From: a virus
IMG/VR virus record: IMGVR_UViG_3300034418_001501
Location: 1-34,173 of that record
Length of the DNA stretch: 34,173 bases
Reading direction: 5' to 3' (one strand)
A model generated the notes under the pieces. It did not search any database. It had not been told where the DNA came from and saw only the letters and a list, made by a program, of their open reading frames with translations. Below, in pieces: positions 1 to 7,901 of this stretch (positions are counted from its first letter, which is position 1; each line of letters opens with the position of its first letter). Made by a program: the position numbers and the translations under genes.

Positions 1-105
1 GCTGTGGACTCAACCCTAGAACGGCTGCGAGAAGAAGCGGCGCGGACAGGTAACATGGATAAGGTCATGGCCTATAAGCGCGCGCAGAAACGAGCGGCGA
101 AATAA
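1..105 (+). CDS. Scaffolding protein, C-terminal fragment (duplicate of the end of the 33273 gene)
   Basis: The frame is open from base 1 and gives the last 34 residues of the scaffolding protein, ending at TAA 103-105. It is the same sequence as the end of the gene at 33273-34151 and appears twice only because the circular map was opened here. The segment is helical and lysine/arginine-rich. In P22 the scaffold C-terminus is the basic helix-turn-helix that binds coat protein, so this is probably the coat-binding end. Confidence 0.9.
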   Translation, partial: AVDSTLERLREEAARTGNMDKVMAYKRAQKRAAK

Positions 106-127
106 ATTAAAAGGAGCCAATCATGGC
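1..127. repeat. Terminal direct repeat, left copy (circular closure)
   Basis: These 127 bases are identical to 34047-34173. The repeat cuts through the end of the scaffold gene and the ribosome binding site and first bases of the coat gene, so it is not a functional boundary. An exact 127-base overlap is what an assembler using k=127 leaves on a circular contig. The genome is therefore a closed circle of 34,046 unique bases. For P22-like phages this normally reflects circularly permuted, terminally redundant packaged DNA (inference), not a genuine 127-bp terminal repeat. Confidence 0.93.
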
Positions 128-1406
128 TAATAGCTTTAGTAAAGAAGAACGCGTAGCGTTCGAAAACATCTTGGAAGGTTTCCAAGACGCGCTGGTATTG
201 TCGCGCAACGTAGGCGTTTACACTACCGATCAGGTAATGATGGAACGCACCAATGACGTTATCTGGCGTCCGATGCCTTACATTAGTACCTCTGTTAGCG
301 TTGCTCCCGGGACTGATATTTCAACTGTAGGTGGTTATGACGAGTACACTCAGTTAGCGGTTCCTTCTAGCATCAACAACTACAAAACTGTACCGTTCCA
401 AATGAACGCTTTGGAATTGCGTGACGCTCTGCAAGAAGATCGACTCGGTGCGGCTGCTAAAAACAAGCTTGCTTCTGACATCAACGTTGCGATCATGAAC
501 GTTGCTGCCAATCAGGGCACTTTGGTTGTTAAGCGCACTGCCGCTGCGACTGGTTATGATGACGTTGCCCAGTGTGATGCAATCATGAACGAGCAGGGTG
601 TGCCCGACTACGACCGTCACTTGGCACTGTCTAGTCGTGACTACAATGGCATGGCTAACGATCTCTCCAAGGCTTCACGATCTTTCGGAAACGAAAAGTC
701 TGACTCTGCCTACGAGCGATCACGCGTTGGCATGGTAGCTGGCTTCGACACGTTGAAGCTTGACTATGCTAACCGACTGACTGCTGCCGCTGGCGGTGGT
801 GCTATCACTATCGATACTCAGAACGCTGCGACGAACTACCTCGTTCCTGCTGCGACTCGGACTGTCACTGGTGGAACCACTAACGTGGATAACAGATACC
901 AGACTGTAACCGTATCTAGCACTACAAACGTAGCCGCTGGTGACTGTTTCACAATCGCTGGTGTAGAAGCTGTTCACCACATCACGAAGCAGTCCACTGG
1001 ACAGCTCAAGACTTTCCGCGTTATTTCGGTAACGAACGGTACGACTATGGTTATCTCTCCGGGGATTATTTCAAACCAAGTCGCGTCTGACGCAAGTGCT
1101 CAGTACCAAAACTGCATCGTAACTCCTGCTGCTGCCGCAGCAATTACCTTCCTGAACACGGTTACAGCATCTGTAAACCCATTCTGGCAGCGTGACGCTT
1201 TGGAACTGCTCCCCGGACGGTACGCTGTACCTTCTGATGCAGGCACTGCTGTACTGCGCGGAACCACTGATAACGGCATTGAGCTGGTTATGCAAAAGTT
1301 CTACGACATCAACACGATGACCACCAAGTATCGGTGCGACACGTTGTTTGGTGTAGTGAACAAGCAGCCAGAGATGTCTGGTATCATGTTGTTCAGCCAG
1401 ACTTAA
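123..1406 (+). CDS. Major capsid (coat) protein, P22 gp5-like
   Basis: The 427-residue product is almost the same length as P22 coat protein (430). It shows the P22 coat pattern: an N-terminal HK97-fold region, then around residues 255-315 a stretch beginning NVDNRYQTVTVSS, followed by AGDCFTIAGV and FRVISVTNGTTMVISP. That stretch corresponds to the inserted I-domain of P22-type coat proteins. The start is fixed by AAAAGGAG eight bases upstream. The gene follows scaffold by 17 bases and is followed by a hairpin that may limit read-through from the abundant coat message. It would form the T=7 icosahedral shell assembled on scaffold. Confidence 0.93.
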   Translation: MANSFSKEERVAFENILEGFQDALVLSRNVGVYTTDQVMMERTNDVIWRPMPYISTSVSVAPGTDISTVGGYDEYTQLAVPSSINNYKTVPFQMNALELRDALQEDRLGAAAKNKLASDINVAIMNVAANQGTLVVKRTAAATGYDDVAQCDAIMNEQGVPDYDRHLALSSRDYNGMANDLSKASRSFGNEKSDSAYERSRVGMVAGFDTLKLDYANRLTAAAGGGAITIDTQNAATNYLVPAATRTVTGGTTNVDNRYQTVTVSSTTNVAAGDCFTIAGVEAVHHITKQSTGQLKTFRVISVTNGTTMVISPGIISNQVASDASAQYQNCIVTPAAAAAITFLNTVTASVNPFWQRDALELLPGRYAVPSDAGTAVLRGTTDNGIELVMQKFYDINTMTTKYRCDTLFGVVNKQPEMSGIMLFSQT

Positions 1407-1422
1407 AATGTGTGAAAAATGG

Positions 1423-1447
1423 GCGGGGGTTTTCCCCCGCTCTATTT
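1423..1447 (+). terminator. GC-rich hairpin after the coat gene (attenuator or terminator)
   Basis: A perfect 7-bp stem, GCGGGGG (1423-1429) and CCCCCGC (1434-1440), encloses a TTTT loop and is followed by TCTATTT. The pyrimidine tail is interrupted, so termination is probably partial. Its place just after the coat gene and before co-oriented head-tail genes suits a leaky terminator or mRNA 3'-end stabiliser that keeps coat output above downstream genes. Confidence 0.7.
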
Positions 1448-1459
1448 CAGGAGGGCATT

Positions 1460-1600
1460 ATGCCGCTGAAAAAAGGTTACTCTAAAAGCAGTATTTCAAA
1501 AAACATCAAGACAGAGATGAAGGCCGGTAAGCCGAAAAAGCAGGCGGTAGCAATTGCGTTGAGCACTGCGCGAAGAGCAAAGAAAAAGGCCAAGAAATGA
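1460..1600 (+). CDS. Small basic phage protein (DUF6496-like)
   Basis: This 46-residue, lysine-rich protein starts with MPLKKGYSKSSISKNI and contains KPKKQAVAIALSTAR. The pattern of a short glycine-tyrosine N-terminus, a K/R-rich helix and an AVAIALS core recalls small phage proteins grouped as DUF6496. The start at 1460 follows CAGGAGGG; a longer in-frame start inside the coat gene has no such site. Its stop overlaps the next start as ATGA. The charge suggests nucleic-acid or capsid contact, but the function is unknown. Confidence 0.8.
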   Translation: MPLKKGYSKSSISKNIKTEMKAGKPKKQAVAIALSTARRAKKKAKK

Positions 1601-1920
1601 ACCCAACACTACTGTACAAGTCCCCGGGCGATCACTTTGGACCCGAAGGCAAAACATATTCATATGTTGGCGTTAAAACTCAAGAGGAGTTGGACGCCAA
1701 ACTAGCAGACGGATGGCACGAAACATTGGCTGATGCCATTGCGCCAAAGGTTGTGACCTCACCTCAGCCGGTCATCCCAGACGATAACGCACCACCACTT
1801 AGATTAGAGCTTGAAGAAAAGGCTAAGGAATTAGGCTTGAAGTTTGATGGTAGAACCTCTGATAATAAGCTGGCGCAAAAAATTCAAGAGGCGTTGGGAG
1901 CTTTAAATGGGCTGGACTAA
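1597..1920 (+). CDS. Hypothetical head-region protein with C-terminal HeH/LEM-like domain
   Basis: The product has 107 residues. Residues 1-50 are a mixed region, a proline-rich linker (about 52-67) follows, and the C-terminal 40 residues (LELEEKAKELGLKFDGRTSD and on to QKIQEALG) look like the helix-extended-loop-helix (HeH/LEM, SAP-like) fold often found in small phage head proteins. The gene overlaps both neighbours, by ATGA at its start and by 14 bases at its end, which suggests translational coupling. Its position between coat and the gp4-like adaptor suggests a head-completion or DNA-contact role. The domain call is by pattern only. Confidence 0.72.
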   Translation: MNPTLLYKSPGDHFGPEGKTYSYVGVKTQEELDAKLADGWHETLADAIAPKVVTSPQPVIPDDNAPPLRLELEEKAKELGLKFDGRTSDNKLAQKIQEALGALNGLD

Positions 1921-2389
1921 GCGCGAGTACATCGAGCAAGCATTTGAGGAGGTAGGGCTTGCGTCCTACGTCTTCGACTTGACTCCAGAGCAATTGCAAG
2001 CCGCGTTGCGTCGATTGGACGCGATGATGGCTGAGTGGAACGCCAAAGGACTTAGGCTAGGATACCCGCTCCCGCTATCGCCCGGTGACAGTCGATTAGA
2101 TGATCAAACCTACGTTCCAGATCTGGCGAACGAGGCAATCTACACAAATTTAGGCATTAGGATCGCTCCAAGCTTTGGTAAGGGCATTATGCCTGACACT
2201 AAGGGCATCGCTAAGATGGCTTACAACACGGTTCTGCAAGCATTTGCACAGCCCTACGAGCAGCAACTGCCCAGAACGATGCCAGCCGGTGCTGGTAACA
2301 AGCCTTGGCGTAACTACGATGACAATTATTTACGAAGACCTGTTGACCCGGTACTTGCTGGCGAAGACGGTCCACTAGAATACAACTGA
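1907..2389 (+). CDS. Head-tail adaptor / tail accessory factor, P22 gp4-like
   Basis: The 160-residue product (P22 gp4 is 166) begins MGWTKREYIEQAFEEVGLAS, the helical opening typical of gp4-type adaptors. It continues with QAALRRLDAMMAEWNAKGLRLGYPL and a C-terminal arm ending in acidic and aromatic residues. In P22, gp4 binds below the portal ring, is the first factor added after packaging, and bridges portal to gp10. The gene lies two genes downstream of coat, in P22 order. A second frame inside it has no ribosome binding site and is a shadow. Confidence 0.86.
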   Translation: MGWTKREYIEQAFEEVGLASYVFDLTPEQLQAALRRLDAMMAEWNAKGLRLGYPLPLSPGDSRLDDQTYVPDLANEAIYTNLGIRIAPSFGKGIMPDTKGIAKMAYNTVLQAFAQPYEQQLPRTMPAGAGNKPWRNYDDNYLRRPVDPVLAGEDGPLEYN

Positions 2390-2399
2390 GGAGGCTGAC

Positions 2400-3563
2400 A
2401 TGCCCACGATCAATCAACTGCCCACGATTACGACCCTATCGGGCGGTGATCAGTTACCAGTTTACGCGACAAGCAACGGCGATGCTCGCAAGGCATCAAT
2501 CAGCACTCTGATCGATTACTTTCAGACTACGTTTGCTGATCCCAACTACACCGTTGTAATTAACGCTCCGACTAATTCGGGATTTAACATTGCTCTGGGC
2601 GCAACATCTCAAAGCATTTGGCTAATCATGAATCCAACTGGCACGTTCGCTGCTGGATCGGTTACGTTGCCTCCGGTAGCGGACTGCTATGACGGTCAAG
2701 AAATCATCATCATATCAACCCAAACCATTAGCGCGTTGACGATCAACGGCAATGGCGGGACGTTGGTGGGTGTTCCTGCCTCGTTAGGGGCGGGTAGCTC
2801 ATTTACGATTCGGTTTAACGAACTACAGTCAACTTGGTACACCATCGTAAACAGCCTGCAAATTGCTGGTATCGACATTGTAACGACCACAGGCGTTCAA
2901 ACCCTTACCAACAAGACGATGAGCTTTTCGAACAACACGTTTAGCGCGACCTCCGCAGAGTTAGCGGCAGCAATCAGCGACGAGACTGGCACAGGACTAG
3001 CAGTATTTAACAGCAGCCCAACACTGGTCACGCCCATCCTCGGAACGCCAACGTCAGGAACACTGACGAACTGTACTGGCCTGCCGGTTTCAACCGGAGT
3101 CTCTGGACTTGGCGCGAACGTCTCTACGTTCTTGGCTACTCCCAGCAGCGCGAACTTGGCGAGCGCGCTCACAGACGAAACTGGGACCGGGCTGAACGTA
3201 TTTAACGCTGACCCAACCATTGACGGTGCTAACTTCACCGGACACGCTCAGACGGCTCCGGTCGCAGGCTCAAGCACTGGTGGGGTGTTGACCTTGGATA
3301 TGGTTGACAGCAACGTGTTCACCAGCACATTAACCGAAAACGTGACTACGCTTACTTTGAGCAACCCGGCGCAGGGTCAAACCGTGAATATTCTGTTCAC
3401 TCAGGACGCAACCGGCAGTCGAACGATGGCGTGGCCTGCGAGCTTTAAGTGGCCCGGCGGTACGGCATCGGTCCTGTCAACTAACTCAAATGCAGTTGAT
3501 TTACTAGTCATCACCTACATAGGGACGGACTGGTACGCTTCGATGATCAAGGATCTTTCATGA
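2400..3563 (+). CDS. Tail fibre / virion structural protein with repeats
   Basis: This 387-residue protein is rich in Ser, Thr, Gly, Ala and Asn with few charged residues, typical of phage fibres. Residues 165-275 contain two approximate repeats, each with (S)AELAAAISDETGTGLAVFN or SANLASALTDETGTGLNVFN followed by a P(T) element; the intervening LTNKT and GTPTSGTLTNCTGLP motifs are common in phage fibre collagen-like repeats. The C-terminal 100 residues look like a beta-sandwich. GAGGAGGCTGAC before ATG gives a strong start. It sits where P22 has no gene, so it is an added appendage protein; receptor binding is a guess. Confidence 0.78.
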   Translation: MPTINQLPTITTLSGGDQLPVYATSNGDARKASISTLIDYFQTTFADPNYTVVINAPTNSGFNIALGATSQSIWLIMNPTGTFAAGSVTLPPVADCYDGQEIIIISTQTISALTINGNGGTLVGVPASLGAGSSFTIRFNELQSTWYTIVNSLQIAGIDIVTTTGVQTLTNKTMSFSNNTFSATSAELAAAISDETGTGLAVFNSSPTLVTPILGTPTSGTLTNCTGLPVSTGVSGLGANVSTFLATPSSANLASALTDETGTGLNVFNADPTIDGANFTGHAQTAPVAGSSTGGVLTLDMVDSNVFTSTLTENVTTLTLSNPAQGQTVNILFTQDATGSRTMAWPASFKWPGGTASVLSTNSNAVDLLVITYIGTDWYASMIKDLS

Positions 3564-3991
3564 GTTTTGCTGCTCGCACAGCATCTGGCACTGTATCCTC
3601 TGGTACGTTGTCCGCGTATCTAAAGGATAACTTTTATGCCGCGTTTGCAGCCTCTCCCAGCGCCGCGACAGTAACATTCACTGCTAACGCCTCTGGAACA
3701 ATTGTCGTTGCTGCCACAATTAACGGTGAGACTTACACTTGGCTAATTGGTGGTGGGGTTAATTCAGACTACTCAATAAGATTGACTGTTACGAGCGGAA
3801 CGGCCCCAAACCAAGCTGGATCAGCTTTGGTCTCTACTTGGCTACCGTTAGGTATTTCTTACTACTGGGGTTTAACGACAACCTCTGGAAATCTAAACAA
3901 CCAGTGTACTGTTGAAATTGCAGAGACGGCAACGCTAACCAATATTTTGGCGACAGGGTCAATTAGCATGAGCGCAACCGTAGGGATATAA
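3560..3991 (+). CDS. Small beta-rich virion-associated protein
   Basis: The 143-residue, low-charge, Ser/Thr/Ala-rich sequence has alternating polar and hydrophobic residues, suggesting a single beta-sandwich domain. It overlaps the preceding fibre gene by ATGA and is probably coupled to it, so it may be part of the same appendage or its chaperone. No catalytic motif, signal peptide or membrane segment is visible. I do not recognise a named family. Confidence 0.7.
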   Translation: MSFAARTASGTVSSGTLSAYLKDNFYAAFAASPSAATVTFTANASGTIVVAATINGETYTWLIGGGVNSDYSIRLTVTSGTAPNQAGSALVSTWLPLGISYYWGLTTTSGNLNNQCTVEIAETATLTNILATGSISMSATVGI

Positions 3992-3992
3992 A

Positions 3993-4247
3993 ATGGCTAC
4001 ACCGGCAAAGGGTAAGGCAAAGGTTAAGGTCACCTCTACTGGCAAGAAGGTAAGCTACGGTCAGGCCGGTCGAGCCAGAGGTGGCGGCGCTAGAGTTAAG
4101 CCCGGGACCAAGAAGGGTGACGCGTACTGCGCTAGATCTGCCGGTCAGATGAAAAAGCATCCCAAGGCGGCTGCAAATCCAAACTCGCCGCTGAGATTGT
4201 CTAGGAAGCGTTGGAAGTGTTCAGGAACTAAGTCGAGGAGATCGTAG
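3993..4247 (+). CDS. Small basic cysteine-containing phage protein
   Basis: The product has 84 residues, with lysine/arginine and glycine throughout. Its C-terminal half has KKGDAYCARSAGQMKKHP, then PNSPLRLSRKRWKCSG. The YCARS...P.SP..LSRK.W.C pattern resembles a small protein I associate with marine phages; two cysteines could bind metal or form a disulfide. It is the first of three consecutive tiny basic proteins between the fibre genes and the gp10-like gene. The function is unknown; binding to packaged DNA is plausible from charge. Confidence 0.75.
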   Translation: MATPAKGKAKVKVTSTGKKVSYGQAGRARGGGARVKPGTKKGDAYCARSAGQMKKHPKAAANPNSPLRLSRKRWKCSGTKSRRS

Positions 4248-4396
4248 TGGCTAGTAAAGGATTGTACGCAAACATTGCGGCGAAAAAGAAACGAATTAAA
4301 GCAGGCTCAGGCGAAAAAATGCGAAAGCCCGGATCCAAAGGTGCGCCTAGTGCTAAGGCATTTAGGCAAGCAGCTAAGACAGCGAAGAAAAAATAA
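4247..4396 (+). CDS. Small basic conserved phage protein (GTG start)
   Basis: The 49-residue product reads MASKGLYANIAAKKKRIKAG, then SGEKMRKPGSKGAPSAKAFR and a lysine-rich tail. The GLYANI....K..AGSGEKMRKPGSKGAP pattern recurs in aquatic phages. The start is GTG, overlapping the previous TAG stop by one base and preceded by GAGGAG. The end overlaps the next gene as TAATG. No ATG start would preserve the conserved N-terminus. Function unknown. Confidence 0.8.
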   Translation: MASKGLYANIAAKKKRIKAGSGEKMRKPGSKGAPSAKAFRQAAKTAKKK

Positions 4397-4458
4397 TGTA
4401 CCCCAAAAAGAAAAAAAAGCCGATCAAAAGAAAGCCTAAACCTAAACCCGGATACTGA
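4396..4458 (+). CDS. Very short Lys/Pro peptide (20 residues)
   Basis: ATG overlaps the preceding stop as TAATG, giving a 20-residue peptide made almost entirely of Lys, Pro and Arg and ending PGY. Downstream coupling and composition like the two genes before it argue for a real microgene. It is too short for homology, and a chance reading of an A-rich stretch cannot be excluded. If made, it would be a highly cationic DNA-, RNA- or capsid-binding peptide. Confidence 0.45.
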   Translation: MYPKKKKKPIKRKPKPKPGY

Positions 4459-4467
4459 GCGTGAATC

Positions 4468-5877
4468 ATGCAGATACCCATCCTAAACGGTATATTCACT
4501 GATGACCGTCAGGCAGAAATACGAACCAGCTACCCGGTAAACCTAATACCTGTGCCAAAGCAGTCAGGGATCAGCAACGGCTATCTAAGGCCCGCTGATG
4601 GATTGACTAAGCATGGTGAGGGGCCCGGCGTAAACAGGGGCGGTATCGAGCGAGACGGCGTCTGCTACCGAGTTATGGGTACATCCCTATGCTCAATTGC
4701 GTCTGACGGTACGGTCACTGTGCTTGGAGACGTTGGCGGCACTGACGATAATCTAGTCACAATGGACTACTCCTTTGACCTTCTGGCGGTTGCTAGTGGT
4801 GGCAAACTATTTTACTGGGACGGCACGTCAGTTGATCAGGTGACTGACCCAGATCTAGGGCCGGTCCTTGATGTCGTTTGGATAGATGGCTACTTCATGA
4901 CCACTGACGGCGAATTTTTAGTGGTTACAGAGCTGTTAGACCCGTTTGCAGTCAACCCCTTGAAGTATGGATCATCTGAGATTGATCCTGACCCTGTAAC
5001 AGCTCTCGTCAAGCTTAGAAATGAAATATACGCGGTTAACCGGCACACAATTGAGGTATTCGACAACGTAGGTGGTAATCTGTTTCCGTTTCAACGTGTA
5101 GAGGGCGCGCAGATTCAGAAGGGCTGCGTTGGCACTCACGCCTGTTGCGTGTTTATCGAGACGGTTGCGTTTTTAGGAGGCGGTCGTAACGAGTCACCCG
5201 GTATTTTTTTGGGCGTTAACGCTCAGGCCAATAAGATCTCAACCAAGGAAGTGGATGAAATCTTGACTGACTACACTGAGGTGCAGTTGTCCAAGGTTAA
5301 ACTTGAATCTAGGAACGACAGAAACCATCAGCACCTGTACGTTCATCTGCCTGACCAAACCTTGGTGTTTGACTACACCGCGACTCAGGCAACAAACATT
5401 CCGGTTTGGTTTGTTTTGACAACCTCAGAAACTGGACTGTCTCAGTACAAGGCGCGAGACATTATTTGGTGTTACGACAAGTGGCTGATTGGTGATCCAA
5501 CTTCTAACGTAATTGGGTACTTCCAAGATGATATTGGCTCGCACTATGGGTCAAAGGTGCGCTGGGAGTTCTCAACCAATATTATTTACAACGAAGGTCG
5601 CGGAGCAATTTTTCATGAGCTTGAGCTGGTCGCTCTAACTGGGCGCGTTTCGTTTGGCACTAATCCGGTCATTAGCACAAGTTACTCGGTTGACGGCGAG
5701 ACATGGAGTCAGTCGCGGTCGATTAAGGTCGGAACGCAGGGCAACAGAAACAAGCGGCTGGTTTGGTTTCAGCAGGGGTCAATGGTCAACTGGAGGATAC
5801 AAAGGTTTAGAGGCGAATCTGACGCGCATGTATCATTTGCTCGACTAGAGGCTCAGGTAGAGCCGTTGGCCTACTAA
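4468..5877 (+). CDS. Packaged-DNA stabilisation / plug protein, P22 gp10-like
   Basis: The product has 469 residues; P22 gp10 has 472. It opens MQIPILNGIFTDDRQAEIRT and continues SYPVNLIPVPKQ, the typical beginning of gp10-like proteins (phage stabilisation protein family), followed by repeated beta-strand blades such as DYSFDLLAVASGGKLFYWDG. In P22, six gp10 copies sit below gp4, close the DNA channel and carry the tail needle and tailspikes. Its order after the gp4-like gene matches P22, apart from the inserted fibre and microgenes. Confidence 0.88.
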   Translation: MQIPILNGIFTDDRQAEIRTSYPVNLIPVPKQSGISNGYLRPADGLTKHGEGPGVNRGGIERDGVCYRVMGTSLCSIASDGTVTVLGDVGGTDDNLVTMDYSFDLLAVASGGKLFYWDGTSVDQVTDPDLGPVLDVVWIDGYFMTTDGEFLVVTELLDPFAVNPLKYGSSEIDPDPVTALVKLRNEIYAVNRHTIEVFDNVGGNLFPFQRVEGAQIQKGCVGTHACCVFIETVAFLGGGRNESPGIFLGVNAQANKISTKEVDEILTDYTEVQLSKVKLESRNDRNHQHLYVHLPDQTLVFDYTATQATNIPVWFVLTTSETGLSQYKARDIIWCYDKWLIGDPTSNVIGYFQDDIGSHYGSKVRWEFSTNIIYNEGRGAIFHELELVALTGRVSFGTNPVISTSYSVDGETWSQSRSIKVGTQGNRNKRLVWFQQGSMVNWRIQRFRGESDAHVSFARLEAQVEPLAY

Positions 5878-5878
5878 A

Positions 5879-7057
5879 ATGGCTAAATCAAGGCTAGGAC
5901 TAACCCGGGACCAGTTAGCGGTATTCCTGAAGGATCACGAACAGATAATACAGTTCGAGAAGCTGTTTGACACTGTGGACGCTGGCAGCAGCGATAACAC
6001 AATTGTTGACGTTGAGATCATCGCTCAGTTGGCCTCCAACACCGCGAATCAGGCGGTAGACACTAATCACCTCAAGACCGACTACATCGACTTTAATCCT
6101 TCCGCGCCACACGCGGACAAAGATGCTCGCGTAGTTTGGAACGCGTTTGATGACACGCTAAACCTCCATCATTCTGGCGGTGTAGTCCAGCAAGTAGGCC
6201 AAGAGGCCTATATCTACGGACGCAACAACACCGGATCCACGATTACTAACGGATCAGCTATCGGGTTTGCCGGGGTCAACGGTAACAACCGACTAGAGCT
6301 TTTGGATTACATCGCTGACGGCACCCTGCCGATGAACTATTTTTTCGGCGTAGCCACTCAGGACATTTTAAATGGCGAGGTAGGGTTTGTAACGACCTTC
6401 GGAAATGTCCGAGGCATTGACACTACCGGCAGCGCGGTTAGCGAAACATGGGTTGAGGGTGACGAGCTTTACGCAAGCCCAACGATTGCTGGAGGGCTGA
6501 CCAAGGTTAAACCTACGGCCCCTGATGTGGCGATCCCGGTCGCTATTGTGGTCGTTGTTAGCGCGACTGTCGGTGAGATATTCGTTCGGCCCATCATTGA
6601 GCAGCAGTTTTATTATGGGCAGTTTGCTAGGACCACAGACGTAACGGCTGCGGTGATTAACACAGCGTACCCGATTGAGATGAACGTAACCGAGGTTGCT
6701 AACGGGGTCACGATTGGTACGCCAACCTCTAGGCTGGTGGCAGAATTTTCTGGCCTGTACAGCTTTCAGGTAAACTTTCAACTGTTATCGAATTCGGCAA
6801 GCTCCAAGAACGCATGGCTGTGGTTCAGGAAGAACGGCGTTGACATTGCAGACTCTGCGAGCGTGGTAACCTTGTCAGGTAACAATGAAGCAAAGTCAGC
6901 GCATAAAAGTGACTTCATTTCACTCGACGCCGGTGAATACGTTGAGATGATGTTTGCGGTTGATAATACGGGTTTATTCCTAGACGCCACGGCTGCAACG
7001 GCTTTTGCTCCAGCAGCCCCTGCGGTCTTGGTCGCCGTCACTCAGGTACAACAGTAG
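5879..7057 (+). CDS. Tail fibre-like structural protein with C-terminal jelly-roll
   Basis: The 392-residue product starts one base after the gp10 stop. An N-terminal helical part (MAKSRLGLTRDQLAVFLKDH) precedes a DUF2190-like beta region with AYIYGRNNTGSTITNGSAIG. The last about 110 residues (FSGLYSFQVNFQLL, NAWLWFRKNG, LDAGEYVEMMFAVD) have the spacing of a C1q/TNF-like jelly-roll, a common trimeric fibre tip. It occupies the place of the P22 tail needle gp26 but lacks its long heptad coiled coil. It may replace the needle or be a fibre; this is inferred. Confidence 0.72.
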   Translation: MAKSRLGLTRDQLAVFLKDHEQIIQFEKLFDTVDAGSSDNTIVDVEIIAQLASNTANQAVDTNHLKTDYIDFNPSAPHADKDARVVWNAFDDTLNLHHSGGVVQQVGQEAYIYGRNNTGSTITNGSAIGFAGVNGNNRLELLDYIADGTLPMNYFFGVATQDILNGEVGFVTTFGNVRGIDTTGSAVSETWVEGDELYASPTIAGGLTKVKPTAPDVAIPVAIVVVVSATVGEIFVRPIIEQQFYYGQFARTTDVTAAVINTAYPIEMNVTEVANGVTIGTPTSRLVAEFSGLYSFQVNFQLLSNSASSKNAWLWFRKNGVDIADSASVVTLSGNNEAKSAHKSDFISLDAGEYVEMMFAVDNTGLFLDATAATAFAPAAPAVLVAVTQVQQ

Positions 7058-7064
7058 GTTTATT

Positions 7065-7406
7065 ATGGCTATTACAGTAACGAACATTATTTCAAGAAGG
7101 CTGGCAGAGACGGCGGCGACAATTCAGTACACTGCGACCGGCGTGACTACGATAATTGACAAGTTCACAGTTACGAACGTGGGCGCAAGCAATGCCTTTA
7201 TCACTGTCTACCTGCCCAACGCTAACTCTGCCGGTAATCCTTTGGCGTCTAATACGGTGATTAACGCTAGGACAATTGCGCCTCGCGAGACCTACTCATG
7301 CCCAGAGTTGATTGGTCAGGTGCTACCTGATGGCGGCACGATTGTAACGCAGGCTGGCGCTGCTAACTCTTTGGTCCTGAGCGCGACCGGCAGCGAGATA
7401 GCATAA
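7065..7406 (+). CDS. Small beta-rich virion protein
   Basis: The 113-residue protein starts MAITVTNIISRRLAETAATIQ. Alternating beta-strand pattern, few charges and no cysteine except near EtYSCPEL suggest a small beta-sandwich structural protein. The start at 7065 leaves an 8-base gap after the fibre gene; an in-frame upstream start inside that gene has no ribosome binding site. It resembles in style the 113-residue protein at 17012, also a small beta protein next to appendage genes. It may be a fibre-associated or decoration protein. Confidence 0.7.
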   Translation: MAITVTNIISRRLAETAATIQYTATGVTTIIDKFTVTNVGASNAFITVYLPNANSAGNPLASNTVINARTIAPRETYSCPELIGQVLPDGGTIVTQAGAANSLVLSATGSEIA

Positions 7407-7409
7407 GAA

Positions 7410-7437
7410 TTGAATTAACGCAAATATATGAGACAAT
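7410..7437 (+). promoter_or_regulatory. Possible sigma70-like promoter before the ejection-protein genes
   Basis: TTGAAT (7410-7415) and GACAAT (7432-7437) are separated by 16 bases, in the only non-coding gap (about 50 bases, AT-rich) between coat and the ejection genes. Each hexamer matches consensus at only four positions, so this is a weak candidate. Confidence 0.3.
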
Positions 7438-7457
7438 GATGTGAAAAGGACTGTTTG

Positions 7458-7901
7458 ATGGAAGATGTTGACTGGCTAAGGCGTAATTTCGTTGAAGTGT
7501 TCTGCCTACCAGAAGAGGCCACAGAGTGGCTAATTGATCTCTACAGATCCATACAGTTTTTCGACGATGTTGCCGATGGTGACAAAGTAGACAGAAAGGA
7601 TTTAGACCACGTTCTATGGCACATGATGGTTGGACAATACTCCAACGCATTTTTTGCACAAAAGAGCGCGGCATTAGTCCCGCTACTGGCGAACGCTATT
7701 TTGAAGTGGCAGGCGTCAGACCACGTTGAGCGTGAGGGAGATGTAGATGCCAGATCGTTTATGTGGAGGGCTGGTTACTACGACATTATTTTAACTGTTG
7801 TACAGCTCTGTCACGGGGCTGAGGTTGCTAAAGACAGCGCCCACATGGTGATGAGAATGTACGGCGAAAAATACGAAGATTATTTAGAGGAGTTTTCATA
7901 A
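7458..7901 (+). CDS. Helical protein in the P22 gp14 position
   Basis: This 147-residue, largely helical, acidic protein lies immediately upstream of the gp7-like ejection gene, exactly where P22 has gp14 (172 residues, head assembly). It contains IQFFDDVADGDKVDR at about 32-46. The DDxxD resembles class I terpene-synthase metal motifs, but no second motif is present, so enzymatic activity is doubtful. ATG at 7458 follows AAAAGGA; a TTG one codon earlier is less likely. Its stop overlaps the next gene as TAATG. Role in ejection-protein incorporation is inferred from position only. Confidence 0.78.
   Translation: MEDVDWLRRNFVEVFCLPEEATEWLIDLYRSIQFFDDVADGDKVDRKDLDHVLWHMMVGQYSNAFFAQKSAALVPLLANAILKWQASDHVEREGDVDARSFMWRAGYYDIILTVVQLCHGAEVAKDSAHMVMRMYGEKYEDYLEEFS

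Noticed and set aside
2897-3238. Antisense 113-residue open frame opposite the fibre protein
   Set aside because: It is opposite a repeated Ser/Thr/Ala-rich gene with clear RBS; such low-complexity genes yield long antisense frames by chance, and the frame has no ribosome binding site.
7458-7901. Isoprenoid-synthase assignment for the gp14-position protein
   Set aside because: Only a single DDxxD is present and the second metal motif is missing; position in the head operon explains the gene better.
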